46,757 nt of DNA, taken from assembly GCF_019200975.1 (NCBI RefSeq), contig NZ_JAHTMR010000027.1:120-46876 (forward strand), in the 5' to 3' direction. Shown piece by piece: positions 7,749-16,711 of the stretch. The stretch is from Pseudomonas sp. PD9R. GTDB taxonomy: Bacteria; Pseudomonadota; Gammaproteobacteria; Pseudomonadales; Pseudomonadaceae. The first letter of the stretch is position 1; each line of letters begins with the position of its first letter. Made by a program: the position numbers and the translations under genes. Under the pieces are notes generated by a model that saw only the letters and a list, made by a program, of their open reading frames with translations, was not told where the DNA came from and searched no databases.

Positions 7749-9200
7749 TCATTGCCCGGCCTGAGCGGTACGTTGCTCAGCGCCCGGGAACACGTTGCGT
7801 TTGCAGATTTTCGCTTCGACTTTCTGTGGTGCGGCGCCTGCTTGTTCAGGCCCCTGGACTTCGACGGCCAGCAGGTTCTGCGAGGCCCAGTCTTCGTCCG
7901 TGCGCAACTCGAAAGCGAAACGCCCGTCGGTGTCGGAGGTTTCCGGTTTGTCGATCTTGATGTCCTCGTGGCGCCCGTTCATGTACCAGAGGGTGGCTTG
8001 CAAGGTTTTCACCGAGGTGTCGGCGAAGCGGATGTCGACCTGGTGACTGCTGTTACGCAGGTCCATGTTTTTGCTGTTGACCATCAATTCGTTTTTGCCC
8101 GGCTTCAGGGTGGTGCTACCCGACATCTGCGCATCCTTGCCTTCGCAACCGTTGTCCAGTAGCGCCATCATCTGGCGGTAGATGGTTTCCTGGTCGAGGC
8201 GATAGAGCGGCGAGAATTCCCAGATGAGAATCTTCGGCGGGTTCTTCTGGAACTCGTCGCTGCCCAGGTACTGCAACATCGAACCTTCCAGGCCGCCGCC
8301 GGGGAACGCCACGTTGAGAATGTCGGCGCCGATGGCCTCTTCGAGGAAACCGGCGAAGTTGTAGTTCTTGCCGCTGTGGCTGGTGCCGACCAGGGTGATC
8401 TGCGGGTTACCGGAGTCGCCGAACAGATCGCCATCGCCCGCTTCGCCCTTGGGCTCGGTGGTGAATTGGTCCATGTACTGGATCGCGTAGCTGGTGCCAC
8501 AGAGTTGACCGGCCATGTTGTGCAATGTTCCGGTCTTGCCCATGCGACCCGACTTATGGGTCTCGAATTCACGCTTTGGAATGTCGGCGAATTCAGGCAG
8601 TTGCTTGACCTTCTCGGCGACGATTTTCGCCGTGCGCTGCGCGCCGTACGGCGTCCAGTGCTGGTCGCCACGGAAGTAGAAATCGTGGGCGGGCAGGGTG
8701 TCCGGCAATTGTTCGTTGGTCAGCGGCGACAGGTCCGGCACCACGTAACCCATGGCGGCGAAACGGCCGAGCATGGTCTTGTAGTTCTTCAGTGCCTTGT
8801 CGAAGTCGTAGCTGGCTTTCTCGGCCGGGTTGAGCTTGTTGCGGTTCACCAGGCCACGGGTCGGCTGATAAACGACGACCAGTTCCACGCCTTTGCTCTT
8901 GAACGCATCGTGCAGCTGTTTCATGCGTTTGTAGCCAGCGGGTGTGGTGTCGAATTCGGTGCGCAAGTCTTCTTGCGTACGGAACAACCAGTCGCCCTGG
9001 GCCTGCACCAGCGTGGTGAAGTTCTGCTGATAGCGCGTGGTGTAATTTTTCGCGTCGTGGGCGGCCGGGCACAGGCTGCAGCACGGCTCGGCAGAGAATT
9101 TGGGTGCCTGGATATCGTCGGCGCGCGCGCCGCCAGAGGCCGCGAGAATGCCAGCGGTCAGTGCCGACAGGCTGAGTAATTTGATCAAGTGTGGGTGCAT
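7749..9200 (-). CDS. algX: AlgX, periplasmic alginate O-acetyltransferase with carbohydrate-binding module
   Basis: AlgX performs terminal acetyl transfer to mannuronate and is part of the periplasmic export complex. The 483-residue protein (474 in P. aeruginosa) has a signal peptide ending near GGARA. Its SGNH-like domain shows GDQHWTPYGAQ with D179 and H181, and VGTSHSGKN with S274, equivalent to the reported D174/H176/S269. Paired cysteines follow the signal (EPCCSLCP). The C-terminal 130 residues are the beta-rich carbohydrate-binding module. The start at 9200 has GAGGA seven bases upstream. It follows algG by 10 bp. Confidence 0.96.
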   Translation of the reverse strand: MHPHLIKLLSLSALTAGILAASGGARADDIQAPKFSAEPCCSLCPAAHDAKNYTTRYQQNFTTLVQAQGDWLFRTQEDLRTEFDTTPAGYKRMKQLHDAFKSKGVELVVVYQPTRGLVNRNKLNPAEKASYDFDKALKNYKTMLGRFAAMGYVVPDLSPLTNEQLPDTLPAHDFYFRGDQHWTPYGAQRTAKIVAEKVKQLPEFADIPKREFETHKSGRMGKTGTLHNMAGQLCGTSYAIQYMDQFTTEPKGEAGDGDLFGDSGNPQITLVGTSHSGKNYNFAGFLEEAIGADILNVAFPGGGLEGSMLQYLGSDEFQKNPPKILIWEFSPLYRLDQETIYRQMMALLDNGCEGKDAQMSGSTTLKPGKNELMVNSKNMDLRNSSHQVDIRFADTSVKTLQATLWYMNGRHEDIKIDKPETSDTDGRFAFELRTDEDWASQNLLAVEVQGPEQAGAAPQKVEAKICKRNVFPGAEQRTAQAGQ

Positions 9201-9210
9201 AAAATTATCC

Positions 9211-10794
9211 TCAGTCCCGCATTTCGGTCTGGCGTTCGACAGGGTCGATCAGCACGGCTTTCTGCTGGCGCACCAGCAGGTCGAGAATTTCATCCTGGCG
9301 CTCGCCGAGAATCCCCGAGAAGCTGATACCGCTGGATTTGGTCGGCGCGAGCATGGACACGCGATACAGTTCGACGCTCAGTGGCGAGTCGATGGACAGC
9401 GGGCCGCTGCCGTTGGCCGCCAGTTCACCGCCGACCACGATCAGCGACACCTCGGCATCGAACGGGTCGAGCTTGATGTCACGGTCGGTGTTGCTCAGGT
9501 CCTTGATGTGCCCGTAGACACCGGTCAGACCGTTGGTCATGGCGACGTTTTCGTAGAGGCGAATGTTCACGCTGTTACGAATGCGGATGCCGTGGCGGCG
9601 GTTGCTGATGACCTTGTTGCCCCACAACAAATTGTCGGCACTCTCGTAGAGGGTGATGCCGTCGGTGTGGTTCTGGTAAATCTCGTTGTGGGCGATCAGG
9701 TTGTTGACGCTGTTACGGTCGATCACCAGCCCCGAGAGGTGGTTGTCGTAGCTGCGGTTGTTGAAGATGAAGCTGTCGTTGACCTCACGGGAAATAATGA
9801 TCCCGTGCTTCTTCTTGGTCCCGTACACCGTGTTGTCGGCGATGATCAGGCCGTGGGAACGGTCATGCGGGTCAATGCCGTAGACGATGTTGTCTTTGTA
9901 AGTGTTGCCCTTGACCACGAAGTCTCGGGTTTCGTAGCAGTAGAAGCCGTACCACATGTCCGAGAACTCGGAACCGACGATCCAGCCGGTCGGTTCAGGA
10001 CGCTTGAGCACCTTGGCCATGTTCGGCGTGTACTGGGAAATACTCACGCCGTAGGACTTACTGTTGGCGTAACCGAAACTGGCGATCTTGCTGTTGGCGA
10101 TGTAGGTCTCGGTGCCGCCCCAGGACAGCAGGAACGGACGGAATTCCTTCGGCGAATTGAACGTCGCCGGGCCGTTGTCCTTCTCGCGCCAACCGGTGAT
10201 TTTGGTGTCGCGCACAAACAGCTGGCCATCGTTGACCAGGAACGAGCCGGCCTCTTGGGACAGGCGCAGTTCCTGAGTCTGTTTGTCGATTTCCAGAATG
10301 CCGTGGCGGCCGACCACGATCGGCAATTTGGCAAGGAATACGCCAGGTGCGGTTTCGATGACGTACTTGGGCAGCTTCTTCGCCACGTCCTTGAGGTTCA
10401 TGTAGCCGTCGTCGACGAAGATTGCCTGCGGGATGCCGTGCTGACGCACCACCCATTCGGCCATTTTGTTGTCGCCGCCGATGAAGTCCTTCAGGGCGTC
10501 TTCCTGCATCATCCGGCGCACGCTGATTTTGCCGGCCTTGGTCCGCACGATTTTCGCGGCGATGGCTTCGGCGGTGTAGCCGGAGAGGTCCGGCAGTTTC
10601 GGCGTTGCCAGTTCCAGCGGCGCGGTGGGTGCACTGCTCACGGTGTAGGTCTTGGCCTGTTGCAGTTCCTTGGCAATGGTCGCCGGCTTGCCCGGTTGAG
10701 AGGCGACCGGCTCCGCAGTGGCGAAGGCAGCTGCGCTTGCCAGAAGCATCGCGCCGGCCAGCAAGGTCAAGGAACCTTTCTTGGCATTGTTCAT
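9211..10794 (-). CDS. algG: AlgG, mannuronan C5-epimerase
   Basis: AlgG converts D-mannuronate to L-guluronate in the polymer inside the periplasm and helps protect alginate during export. I place the start at 10794 (527 residues) because AAGGGAG lies eight bases upstream and a compact signal peptide (MNNAKKGSLTLLAGAML) follows. A longer start at 10821 touches the algE stop codon. The second half is a right-handed beta-helix of short repeats such as GNTYKDNIVYGIDPHD, DNTVYGTKKKHGI and NNRSYDNHLSGLVI. The catalytic DPHD motif is at about residues 308-311, followed by RSHGL. Length and motif agree with P. aeruginosa AlgG. Confidence 0.96.
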   Translation of the reverse strand: MNNAKKGSLTLLAGAMLLASAAAFATAEPVASQPGKPATIAKELQQAKTYTVSSAPTAPLELATPKLPDLSGYTAEAIAAKIVRTKAGKISVRRMMQEDALKDFIGGDNKMAEWVVRQHGIPQAIFVDDGYMNLKDVAKKLPKYVIETAPGVFLAKLPIVVGRHGILEIDKQTQELRLSQEAGSFLVNDGQLFVRDTKITGWREKDNGPATFNSPKEFRPFLLSWGGTETYIANSKIASFGYANSKSYGVSISQYTPNMAKVLKRPEPTGWIVGSEFSDMWYGFYCYETRDFVVKGNTYKDNIVYGIDPHDRSHGLIIADNTVYGTKKKHGIIISREVNDSFIFNNRSYDNHLSGLVIDRNSVNNLIAHNEIYQNHTDGITLYESADNLLWGNKVISNRRHGIRIRNSVNIRLYENVAMTNGLTGVYGHIKDLSNTDRDIKLDPFDAEVSLIVVGGELAANGSGPLSIDSPLSVELYRVSMLAPTKSSGISFSGILGERQDEILDLLVRQQKAVLIDPVERQTEMRD

Positions 10795-10820
10795 GTCGGG
10801 GACTCCCTTCGCGGTATGCA

Positions 10821-12302
10821 TCAGAAGCGCCAGATCACGTCGATGAACGCGCGGTGCATGTACGAATCGACCTGGCTGCCGTAGGCATCACCGGGCTTGA
10901 ACACACCGCCACGGAATCGCACCAGTGCCGAAGGCTCGTCGATCTTCTGGCTCAACGCCGCCGGCAGCAGGCCTTGCTTGAAGTATTTGGTGACCACCAG
11001 ATCCATTTCCTGGCCGAGGTCTTTTTCGCCATCGTTCAGCGGCAGCGAGGTGCTGGAGAGCACAGCGCCGGTGACGTCGTCGGTGTTGTTCTGCACCGCG
11101 TCGATGCCGTTGCTGCCCACCGGCTTGTTGCCGTCGACACGCCAGAATTTGTGGTAGATCAGACTGGCGTCGTATTCGTCGTTGAGCATCCACGAACCGA
11201 ACAGGGTCGCGGTTTGCAGGTTGTTCATTTCGCCACGGAAGGCCTCGCCGAAACGATGCACTCGCGAGCGTGTGCCGGTGTAGTTCGAGCGGTTGCTTTC
11301 CAGGCCGTTCTGTTCGTAATCGGCGCTGGCACGGGCGTAGGCGCCACCGACTTGCCATTGCGGATCGAGGCGCAGGCGCACACCGAGGTCGGTCGCCCAA
11401 CCGTCGACATTGCCGCTGCTCTTGGCTTGTGCGGGAGCGGTGCCGTCGGCGTTCAGCGGGTTGACCTTGTCGCGGTCGCCGCTCATGCCGGTGACGCTGC
11501 CCCAGTAATTGACCGTGTTGGTGTTGCGCCAGTTGTAGGCGTCGCTGTTGGCTTGAACGCCCAGCCAGCTGATGTCGCCGTTCTGTTTCTTGTCCAGCGA
11601 GTCATTCGGTACGCCCGGTTCCGGGTAGTCGAGCTTGCCGTCATCGTGGGTGTGATGACCGCGAATGCCGACCCATTGGCCCGGCGTCCACTGGTACTCC
11701 GCGTCGGCATAGGCGTGCAGGCGGTCCTTGTCGGCCGGTGCCAGTTCTTTCAAGTCAGTGCGGTACTCGCTGAAGCGCTCGGCGACACCGGCATGGGCGC
11801 GCAACAGGGTGGTGTCGAAGTCCCAGTTCAGGGCTTCGATGTTGGTATCGCGCCATTGGCCGTCGTCGTTGTGCAGACGCTGGCGACCGAATTTCAGGAT
11901 CTCGCCGGGGTAAGGCGTGAAGCCGCTGTAGCCGACCCAGAACTCGCGCATTGCCAGGTAGTTTTTCTTGGTTACGCGGTCATTGTTTTGGGTGTTCTCG
12001 GTACCCTCGGACTGTTGCAGGGTGTCGGTCTCGATGATGTCGGTCGACGTCACGGCCTGACCCATCGCATAGGCGTTCCACGCGCCGTTTTCGCCGTAGA
12101 CCCAAGGGCGCAGGTCGAGGCCGACGCCATTGACGTCGCCACCACGTTGGGTGCCGAGGTCACGATCGTCTTCGGATTGGCCGGTGATTTTCACTTCCAG
12201 GCCGAAGTTCTTGGTTTCGGTGATCGCCGCGAGTGTCGGGCAAGACCAGATCAGCGCGAACGTCAGGCCGATGCCGGCCTTCATGAATGGATTCAACTTC
12301 AT
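10821..12302 (-). CDS. algE: AlgE, outer-membrane alginate export porin
   Basis: AlgE forms an 18-strand outer-membrane barrel through which alginate leaves the cell. The 493-residue product (490 in P. aeruginosa) has a signal peptide ending near CPTLAA, alternating beta-strand composition rich in aromatic and charged residues, and a terminal WRF, the usual carboxy-terminal phenylalanine of outer-membrane proteins. The many arginines (for example FGRQRLHNDDGQWRDTN) fit a positively charged pore for an anionic polymer. Its ATG overlaps the algK stop as ATGA, indicating translational coupling; AlgK guides AlgE into the outer membrane. Confidence 0.96.
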   Translation of the reverse strand: MKLNPFMKAGIGLTFALIWSCPTLAAITETKNFGLEVKITGQSEDDRDLGTQRGGDVNGVGLDLRPWVYGENGAWNAYAMGQAVTSTDIIETDTLQQSEGTENTQNNDRVTKKNYLAMREFWVGYSGFTPYPGEILKFGRQRLHNDDGQWRDTNIEALNWDFDTTLLRAHAGVAERFSEYRTDLKELAPADKDRLHAYADAEYQWTPGQWVGIRGHHTHDDGKLDYPEPGVPNDSLDKKQNGDISWLGVQANSDAYNWRNTNTVNYWGSVTGMSGDRDKVNPLNADGTAPAQAKSSGNVDGWATDLGVRLRLDPQWQVGGAYARASADYEQNGLESNRSNYTGTRSRVHRFGEAFRGEMNNLQTATLFGSWMLNDEYDASLIYHKFWRVDGNKPVGSNGIDAVQNNTDDVTGAVLSSTSLPLNDGEKDLGQEMDLVVTKYFKQGLLPAALSQKIDEPSALVRFRGGVFKPGDAYGSQVDSYMHRAFIDVIWRF

Positions 12303-13813
12303 AGGGTTTCCTCGCTGTCTTCTTGCAGCGCGTGCATTTGCAGCGTGTTCTGGCTCAAGGCACCGCGAACGGACTGTTCCTGTTTCAACAGGCGTTGGGC
12401 CTCGGCAAGCTGCGCAGGCGGCAGTTGGGCTTCGAGTGTTTGCGCAAGTTCGGTGGCTTGCGGGGTGTTCTGCGCCTTGGCCAATTGGCTGAAGACGTAC
12501 GCATTGAGCGGGTCAGGCTTGGTGCCCTTACCTTGGGAAAACAGTTGGGCGATGGCGAAGTCGGCGCTGTTCTGGCCGTTGCGCGCGGCGGTCAACAAGT
12601 GATCAAGGGCCTTCTGCGGGTAGACCTTGCCCAGATAACCACGACGGTAAATCTGGCCGAGGTAGTAGTCGGCAGCAACTTCGCGGCCGACGGCTTTCTG
12701 GAAATGTTCTTCGGCGACCTTGGCGTCGGCCGGGACCATTTTGCCTTCGTAGTAGAGCCGGCCCAGCAACAACTCGGCGCGCGGTTGATCGGCGGCGCGG
12801 CCGTTGTCGAGGTACTTCATCATCTGGTCGACGTCGCCCAGTTCGGGGAAGTCGTAGAGCAGTTGCGCGAGGGTGACCCACGATGCCGGGTAGCCGGGGG
12901 CGATGGGTTCGAGCAGCGACTGCGCGGTTTTTTCGTCGGTCTTGCCCAGGGTTGGATCGGCGAGTACACGCGCGACGCTGTCGACCCGTTGGGCGGATAC
13001 GGTGCCGCGAGCATGAGCTGCCTGCATCTGTTTGATCAGTTCGGCCTGTTGCTCAGGCTGGGCTTTTTTCTGATAGACCGTGGCCAGTTCGACGTAGCAA
13101 ATGTCGGTGGTGTTGATTGCGGCTTTGCAGATCTTTTCCACGTCATCCAGATGCTGGTCGTAGGTGCCTTGGGTGCGATAGAGCAGCACTTGCGCCAGGC
13201 CAGCTTCCGGTTTGCCTTCGGCGCGCCATTGGCTGATTTGCTGCTGGGCATTGATGTTGGGGAAGCTGTGTGGGTATTGCAGGTACAGCATCGCCAACGG
13301 GATCAGGGTGTTGCCTTCGCCAGCGGCCGAGGCTTTTTTCAACAGGCCTTCGGCTTCGTGCTGCTCGGCTTCGGTAGAACCAGGTTTGGCCACCAGCAAA
13401 CGACCCAGGCGCGCTTGTGCCCGTGGTGACACGCTGGCCGCAGCGCGGTAAGTCGCCTCGGCCAGTTTCATCTGCGCCGGGTCGCGGCTGTCGACCTGAA
13501 TGTCGGCCAGACCAACCTGGGCTTCGCTGTAGCCCAGGTCTGCCAGTTGCTGATAGTTCGCCGCAGCGGTGGCGGTGTCGCCGCGCTTTAGGGCTTCGTT
13601 GGCCAGGCGCTGGTCGGGCAGGCCGGCGCAACCGCTGAGGCTGACAGCCAACGCAACTGCACACACTGTTCCAATGTGGGAGCCAGCCTGCTGGCGATTA
13701 GCCGGGGTCGCGCTCGACCAGCGCGGTGCATCAGTTGAACCGCGTTGATCCCATCGCGAGCAGGCTCGCTCCCACAGGGATTGCGGTGTTTTGAGTATAA
13801 GGGTCACGGGCAT
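12299..13813 (-). CDS. algK: AlgK, TPR/Sel1-like outer-membrane lipoprotein of the alginate secreton, with REPIN-expanded signal peptide
   Basis: AlgK is a lipoprotein scaffold of TPR-like (Sel1-type) helical repeats that localises AlgE and joins the periplasmic complex. The core from CAGLPDQRLANEALKRGDTATA onward matches the family, with Sel1-like repeats such as GKVYPQKALDHLLTAARNGQNSADFAIAQ split among many helices. The N-terminus is odd. The lipobox LSGC places the lipidated cysteine at residue 62 instead of about 28. The extra residues (codons 13-47) are encoded by a 102-bp REPIN, which keeps the frame. The ATG at 13813 has GAGGA only one base away; a GTG two codons on (13807) is better spaced. 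GTG codon 50 could start translation downstream of the repeat but would leave no basic n-region. Whether the long form is exported is unknown. Confidence 0.94.
   Translation of the reverse strand: MPVTLILKTPQSLWERACSRWDQRGSTDAPRWSSATPANRQQAGSHIGTVCAVALAVSLSGCAGLPDQRLANEALKRGDTATAAANYQQLADLGYSEAQVGLADIQVDSRDPAQMKLAEATYRAAASVSPRAQARLGRLLVAKPGSTEAEQHEAEGLLKKASAAGEGNTLIPLAMLYLQYPHSFPNINAQQQISQWRAEGKPEAGLAQVLLYRTQGTYDQHLDDVEKICKAAINTTDICYVELATVYQKKAQPEQQAELIKQMQAAHARGTVSAQRVDSVARVLADPTLGKTDEKTAQSLLEPIAPGYPASWVTLAQLLYDFPELGDVDQMMKYLDNGRAADQPRAELLLGRLYYEGKMVPADAKVAEEHFQKAVGREVAADYYLGQIYRRGYLGKVYPQKALDHLLTAARNGQNSADFAIAQLFSQGKGTKPDPLNAYVFSQLAKAQNTPQATELAQTLEAQLPPAQLAEAQRLLKQEQSVRGALSQNTLQMHALQEDSEETL
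13675..13776. repeat. REPIN of a second type inside the algK coding start
   Basis: The arms TGTGGGAGCCAGCCTGCTGGCGAT (13675-13698) and ATCGCGAGCAGGCTCGCTCCCACA (13753-13776) face each other. They belong to a different REP class from the GTAGGAGCTGCCG units. Total length is 102 bp, exactly 34 codons, with no stop in the algK frame. The hairpin would form near the algK ribosome-binding site in the mRNA. Confidence 0.93.
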
Positions 13814-13822
13814 GTCCTCGAC

Positions 13823-14992
13823 TTAAAGACCGGCAGCCATGGCTTTGTCGATCAGCCAGTTCAGGTTCGGGCCACGGTCGCTGCTCACTTCCACCGGGCG
13901 GCCGGTGAGGGTGGTGTCCAACGCTTCGTCCGGCTGAATCAGGACGCGGATATCGGAGGACAGGTCGGCGCTTTTCAGGCTGGTGCTGCTGACGATCTTG
14001 CCGGTGCGGGATTTGTCTTCGCCGGCAATCTGGAAGCGCACGGTCGTACCTGGCAGCACGTCGCCGAACTGGCGGTAGGAGAAGCGCGCTTCAACGTTGG
14101 CTTCGCTATTGCGCGGCACCAGTTGGAAGATCACATCGCCCTTGCTGGCGTACTGACCGTTGGCGACCATTTGCTGGCCCACGGTGCAATCACATGGCGA
14201 AGTCAGGGTGCCGGTCATTTGCTTGCCGAACAGCTCTTCAACCTTGGCCGGTGACAGTTGATCGTCTTCCAGGTGGCCCTTGAGCACGTCGAGCATGCTA
14301 GTACTGAAGGTTGCCAGCGGTGCGCCTTTGGCGGCCACGCCGTCAGCTTTCACCAGGCTCTGCACGGTGCCGTCACGGGGCATGGTGATGTTCACGCCGG
14401 GCACGCTGACCAGGCCGGCCTGGGCGTGGCTGACGAAGTACATCCCGTACACCGACTTGAAGATAAAGCCGAATGCGACGAGGCCGACAATGAAAATGCC
14501 CAGGCTGAAAGTCACCGCTTTCAGACGCCCGAACGCAGTCATGCCGTGGCCGCCATCCTTGACCTTGCGTGCCTTGGTGAAGTTGTCGCGCTGCAGTGTC
14601 GCGAGCACTTCGCCGATGCTGACGATGTCGCCGGCCAGGTGCGAAGTGATCAGGTGGCGCAGGGTGGAAATGTCCTGCTGTTCCAGGTTCTGAAACTGGC
14701 AGCCGGCACGACCGGTCTGGCGGTCGTAGGAGCGCACCTGCAATTCCACATCCATGGCCAGGCCGAGGTTGTCGATGACGAATTGCAGGCGGGCCTTGTA
14801 CACCTCGCCGGTCTTGAGTGGCAGCTGGCCGGCGTTGAAGGCCAGGCCTCCGGCGGAGAGGTCCAGCACTCGCGCTTCGACCGGCGTGCGGTCAGGGCCG
14901 AAGAAACGCAGCTTGGCCGGGATTTTCACGCGGGCATGTTGGCGCTGGGCTTCGGATTCGTGCACTACGTTGGCGTTGACGGCGGTATTCAT
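13823..14992 (-). CDS. alg44: Alg44, c-di-GMP-binding PilZ co-polymerase
   Basis: Alg44 binds c-di-GMP and activates polymerisation by Alg8 at the inner membrane. The N-terminal PilZ domain has the RxxxR motif as R17-QHA-R21 and D44-L-S46-AGG, the same numbering as the P. aeruginosa residues shown to bind the dinucleotide. One membrane segment (about residues 165-185, FSLGIFIVGLVAFGFIF) precedes a periplasmic HlyD/MFP-like domain with a lipoyl-like hairpin (VPGVNITMPRDGTVQSL, TLTSPCDCTVGQQMVANGQYASKGDVIF). Length is 389, as in the family. It starts 35 bp after alg8 stops and ends 9 bp before algK. Confidence 0.97.
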   Translation of the reverse strand: MNTAVNANVVHESEAQRQHARVKIPAKLRFFGPDRTPVEARVLDLSAGGLAFNAGQLPLKTGEVYKARLQFVIDNLGLAMDVELQVRSYDRQTGRAGCQFQNLEQQDISTLRHLITSHLAGDIVSIGEVLATLQRDNFTKARKVKDGGHGMTAFGRLKAVTFSLGIFIVGLVAFGFIFKSVYGMYFVSHAQAGLVSVPGVNITMPRDGTVQSLVKADGVAAKGAPLATFSTSMLDVLKGHLEDDQLSPAKVEELFGKQMTGTLTSPCDCTVGQQMVANGQYASKGDVIFQLVPRNSEANVEARFSYRQFGDVLPGTTVRFQIAGEDKSRTGKIVSSTSLKSADLSSDIRVLIQPDEALDTTLTGRPVEVSSDRGPNLNWLIDKAMAAGL

Positions 14993-15027
14993 ATGGGCGA
15001 TTTCCTAGTTAATTCAGGCGAGTTCGG

Positions 15028-16518
15028 TCAGACCATCATCAGCAGCACGGCGACGAAAATGCTGCCGGCGGAGAAGGTCATGGTCCGAGACGACCAGGTG
15101 TTGAACCAACGTTGAAAGCTGGCGAGATCACGGGTCAGTTTGGTGTCCTGGCGAGTCCAGGATTGTTGGTCGAGGCGGAAGAACACGTAGATCTTCACCA
15201 GCGCGCCGACGATCTGGTTGTAATAGAGAATCGCCGGGTAAGCCGGGCCGATCCGGTGACCGGAGCAGGACAGCAGCAGGGTCAGGATCAGGCGGGTAAT
15301 ACCGATCCACAGCAGGTAAACCAGGATGAACGCGGTGCCGTACTTGAAGCTGGCGATCAGCGCTACGGTCAGGCCCAGCAGGGAAGTCCACATCGATACG
15401 CGCTGATCGAACAGCACCACCGACGTGAACGCGCCGAGGCGTTTGATCCCCAGGCCCAAAGCCCGGGAGTTCTGCCGCAGGTTGTTGCCGTACCAACGAA
15501 ACATCAGTTTGCGACTGGCCTTGATGAAGCTTTTCTCAGGCGGGTGTTCCACAGTGTGGATCGCCGCATCGGGCACGTAGAAAGTGTCGTAGCCCAGGCG
15601 CATCAGGCTGAACCAGCTCGACTTGTCGTCACCGGTGAGGAACTTGAAACGGCCCAGGCGCCAGTGTTGCAGCGAGTCGCTCTCCACGTCGGCGATGAAG
15701 TCCGGGTTGGTGACCACGGTGGCACGGAACACCGACATACGGCCGGTCATGGTCAGCACGCGCTTGGACAGGGCCATCGAGCACATGTTGATGTGACGTT
15801 GGGCGAAACGCAGCTTGTGCCATTCGCTCATGATGTAGCCGCCGCGCACTTCGCAGAACTCGTTGGTGGTCAGGCCGCCGACGTTGCCGAACAGCTGGAA
15901 CCACGGCACGGTCTTGAGCACGACGCCTTCGGCGAGCACGGTATCGCCATCGATCACGGCGACCACGGCACGGTCATCCGGCAGGTGCCGGGAGATCGCA
16001 CGAAAACCATAAGCCAGGCCGTCGCGCTTGCCGGTACCGGGAATGCGCACGAAATCGAGCTTCACGCGGGCTGGCGGATTCATCCGGTTCCACAGGCTTT
16101 TCACCAGCAGTTCATCGGACATTTCGACGATGGAGCAGACCACAGTGGTCGGCAGGCCGCAGTCGATGGCCTCGCGAATCACCGAGCTGTAGACCTGTGC
16201 GGTGGTGAGGGCGTCGATACGAAAACTGGTGACCATCAGGTACACATGGGACGGGTCTGCCGCTTTACCCAGCTTGCGCACTTTGCGCCGCAGGTGCGGA
16301 TAAACCACATAGAGAAACAGCATGCCGCGCAGAAAGTGCGTGGCACCCATCGAGTAACGCCAGATACCGACGAACCCGATCAGGAAAATGAAGTCCTTCG
16401 ACTCGGAGTCGAACGTGGACACAGGCAACGCCATGGCGAGGCCCATCAGTAAACTTATATAAAACAGCCAACCGGCGGCCTGGAGTAGGCCGTGCTTTAG
16501 CCTGTGCATAATCTGCAT
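15028..16518 (-). CDS. alg8: Alg8, alginate polymerase (GT2 glycosyltransferase)
   Basis: Alg8 uses GDP-mannuronate to extend polymannuronate and move it across the inner membrane. The 496-residue protein has N-terminal hydrophobic segments (about 11-31 and 42-72), a cytoplasmic GT2 domain, and C-terminal membrane helices. The nucleotide-sugar aspartates are present: VIDGDTV (D190, D192) and GDDKSSW (D297, D298), two positions from the reported P. aeruginosa residues D188/D190 and D295/D296. KLMFRWYGNN occupies the acceptor-site region of processive GT2 enzymes. The ATG at 16518 has no strong ribosome site, and an in-frame ATG at 16509 is an alternative. A REPIN separates it from algD. Confidence 0.96.
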   Translation of the reverse strand: MQIMHRLKHGLLQAAGWLFYISLLMGLAMALPVSTFDSESKDFIFLIGFVGIWRYSMGATHFLRGMLFLYVVYPHLRRKVRKLGKAADPSHVYLMVTSFRIDALTTAQVYSSVIREAIDCGLPTTVVCSIVEMSDELLVKSLWNRMNPPARVKLDFVRIPGTGKRDGLAYGFRAISRHLPDDRAVVAVIDGDTVLAEGVVLKTVPWFQLFGNVGGLTTNEFCEVRGGYIMSEWHKLRFAQRHINMCSMALSKRVLTMTGRMSVFRATVVTNPDFIADVESDSLQHWRLGRFKFLTGDDKSSWFSLMRLGYDTFYVPDAAIHTVEHPPEKSFIKASRKLMFRWYGNNLRQNSRALGLGIKRLGAFTSVVLFDQRVSMWTSLLGLTVALIASFKYGTAFILVYLLWIGITRLILTLLLSCSGHRIGPAYPAILYYNQIVGALVKIYVFFRLDQQSWTRQDTKLTRDLASFQRWFNTWSSRTMTFSAGSIFVAVLLMMV

Positions 16519-16552
16519 CCGTCTATGGGGTTAAGGCAGGCTTACAAGGTCA

Positions 16553-16659
16553 TGTAGGAGCTGCCGAAGGCTGCGATCTTTTGATCTTTGTCTGTTGATC
16601 GTTGGCGCCGTTGATGACGCCAAAAGATCGCAGCCTCGTTTCACTCGTCAGCTCCTACT
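16553..16659. repeat. REPIN between algD and alg8
   Basis: The left arm TGTAGGAGCTGCCGAAGG and the right arm, which ends CGTCAGCTCCTA, enclose a longer loop containing TTGGCGCCGTTGATGACGCC. The arms are of different subtypes (GCCGAAGGC versus CGTTTCACTCG), so only the outer and inner parts pair. Confidence 0.88.
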
Positions 16660-16711
16660 GCGGGTTCGCACCGTTATTGCGCGGCGCCGCAGAGAGGCCT
16701 TGCGATTGCGC

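Noticed and set aside
13675..13776. CRISPR-like or other array from the repeated hairpins
   Set aside because: REPINs here are scattered single inverted pairs with no regular spacers; no array structure exists anywhere in the window.
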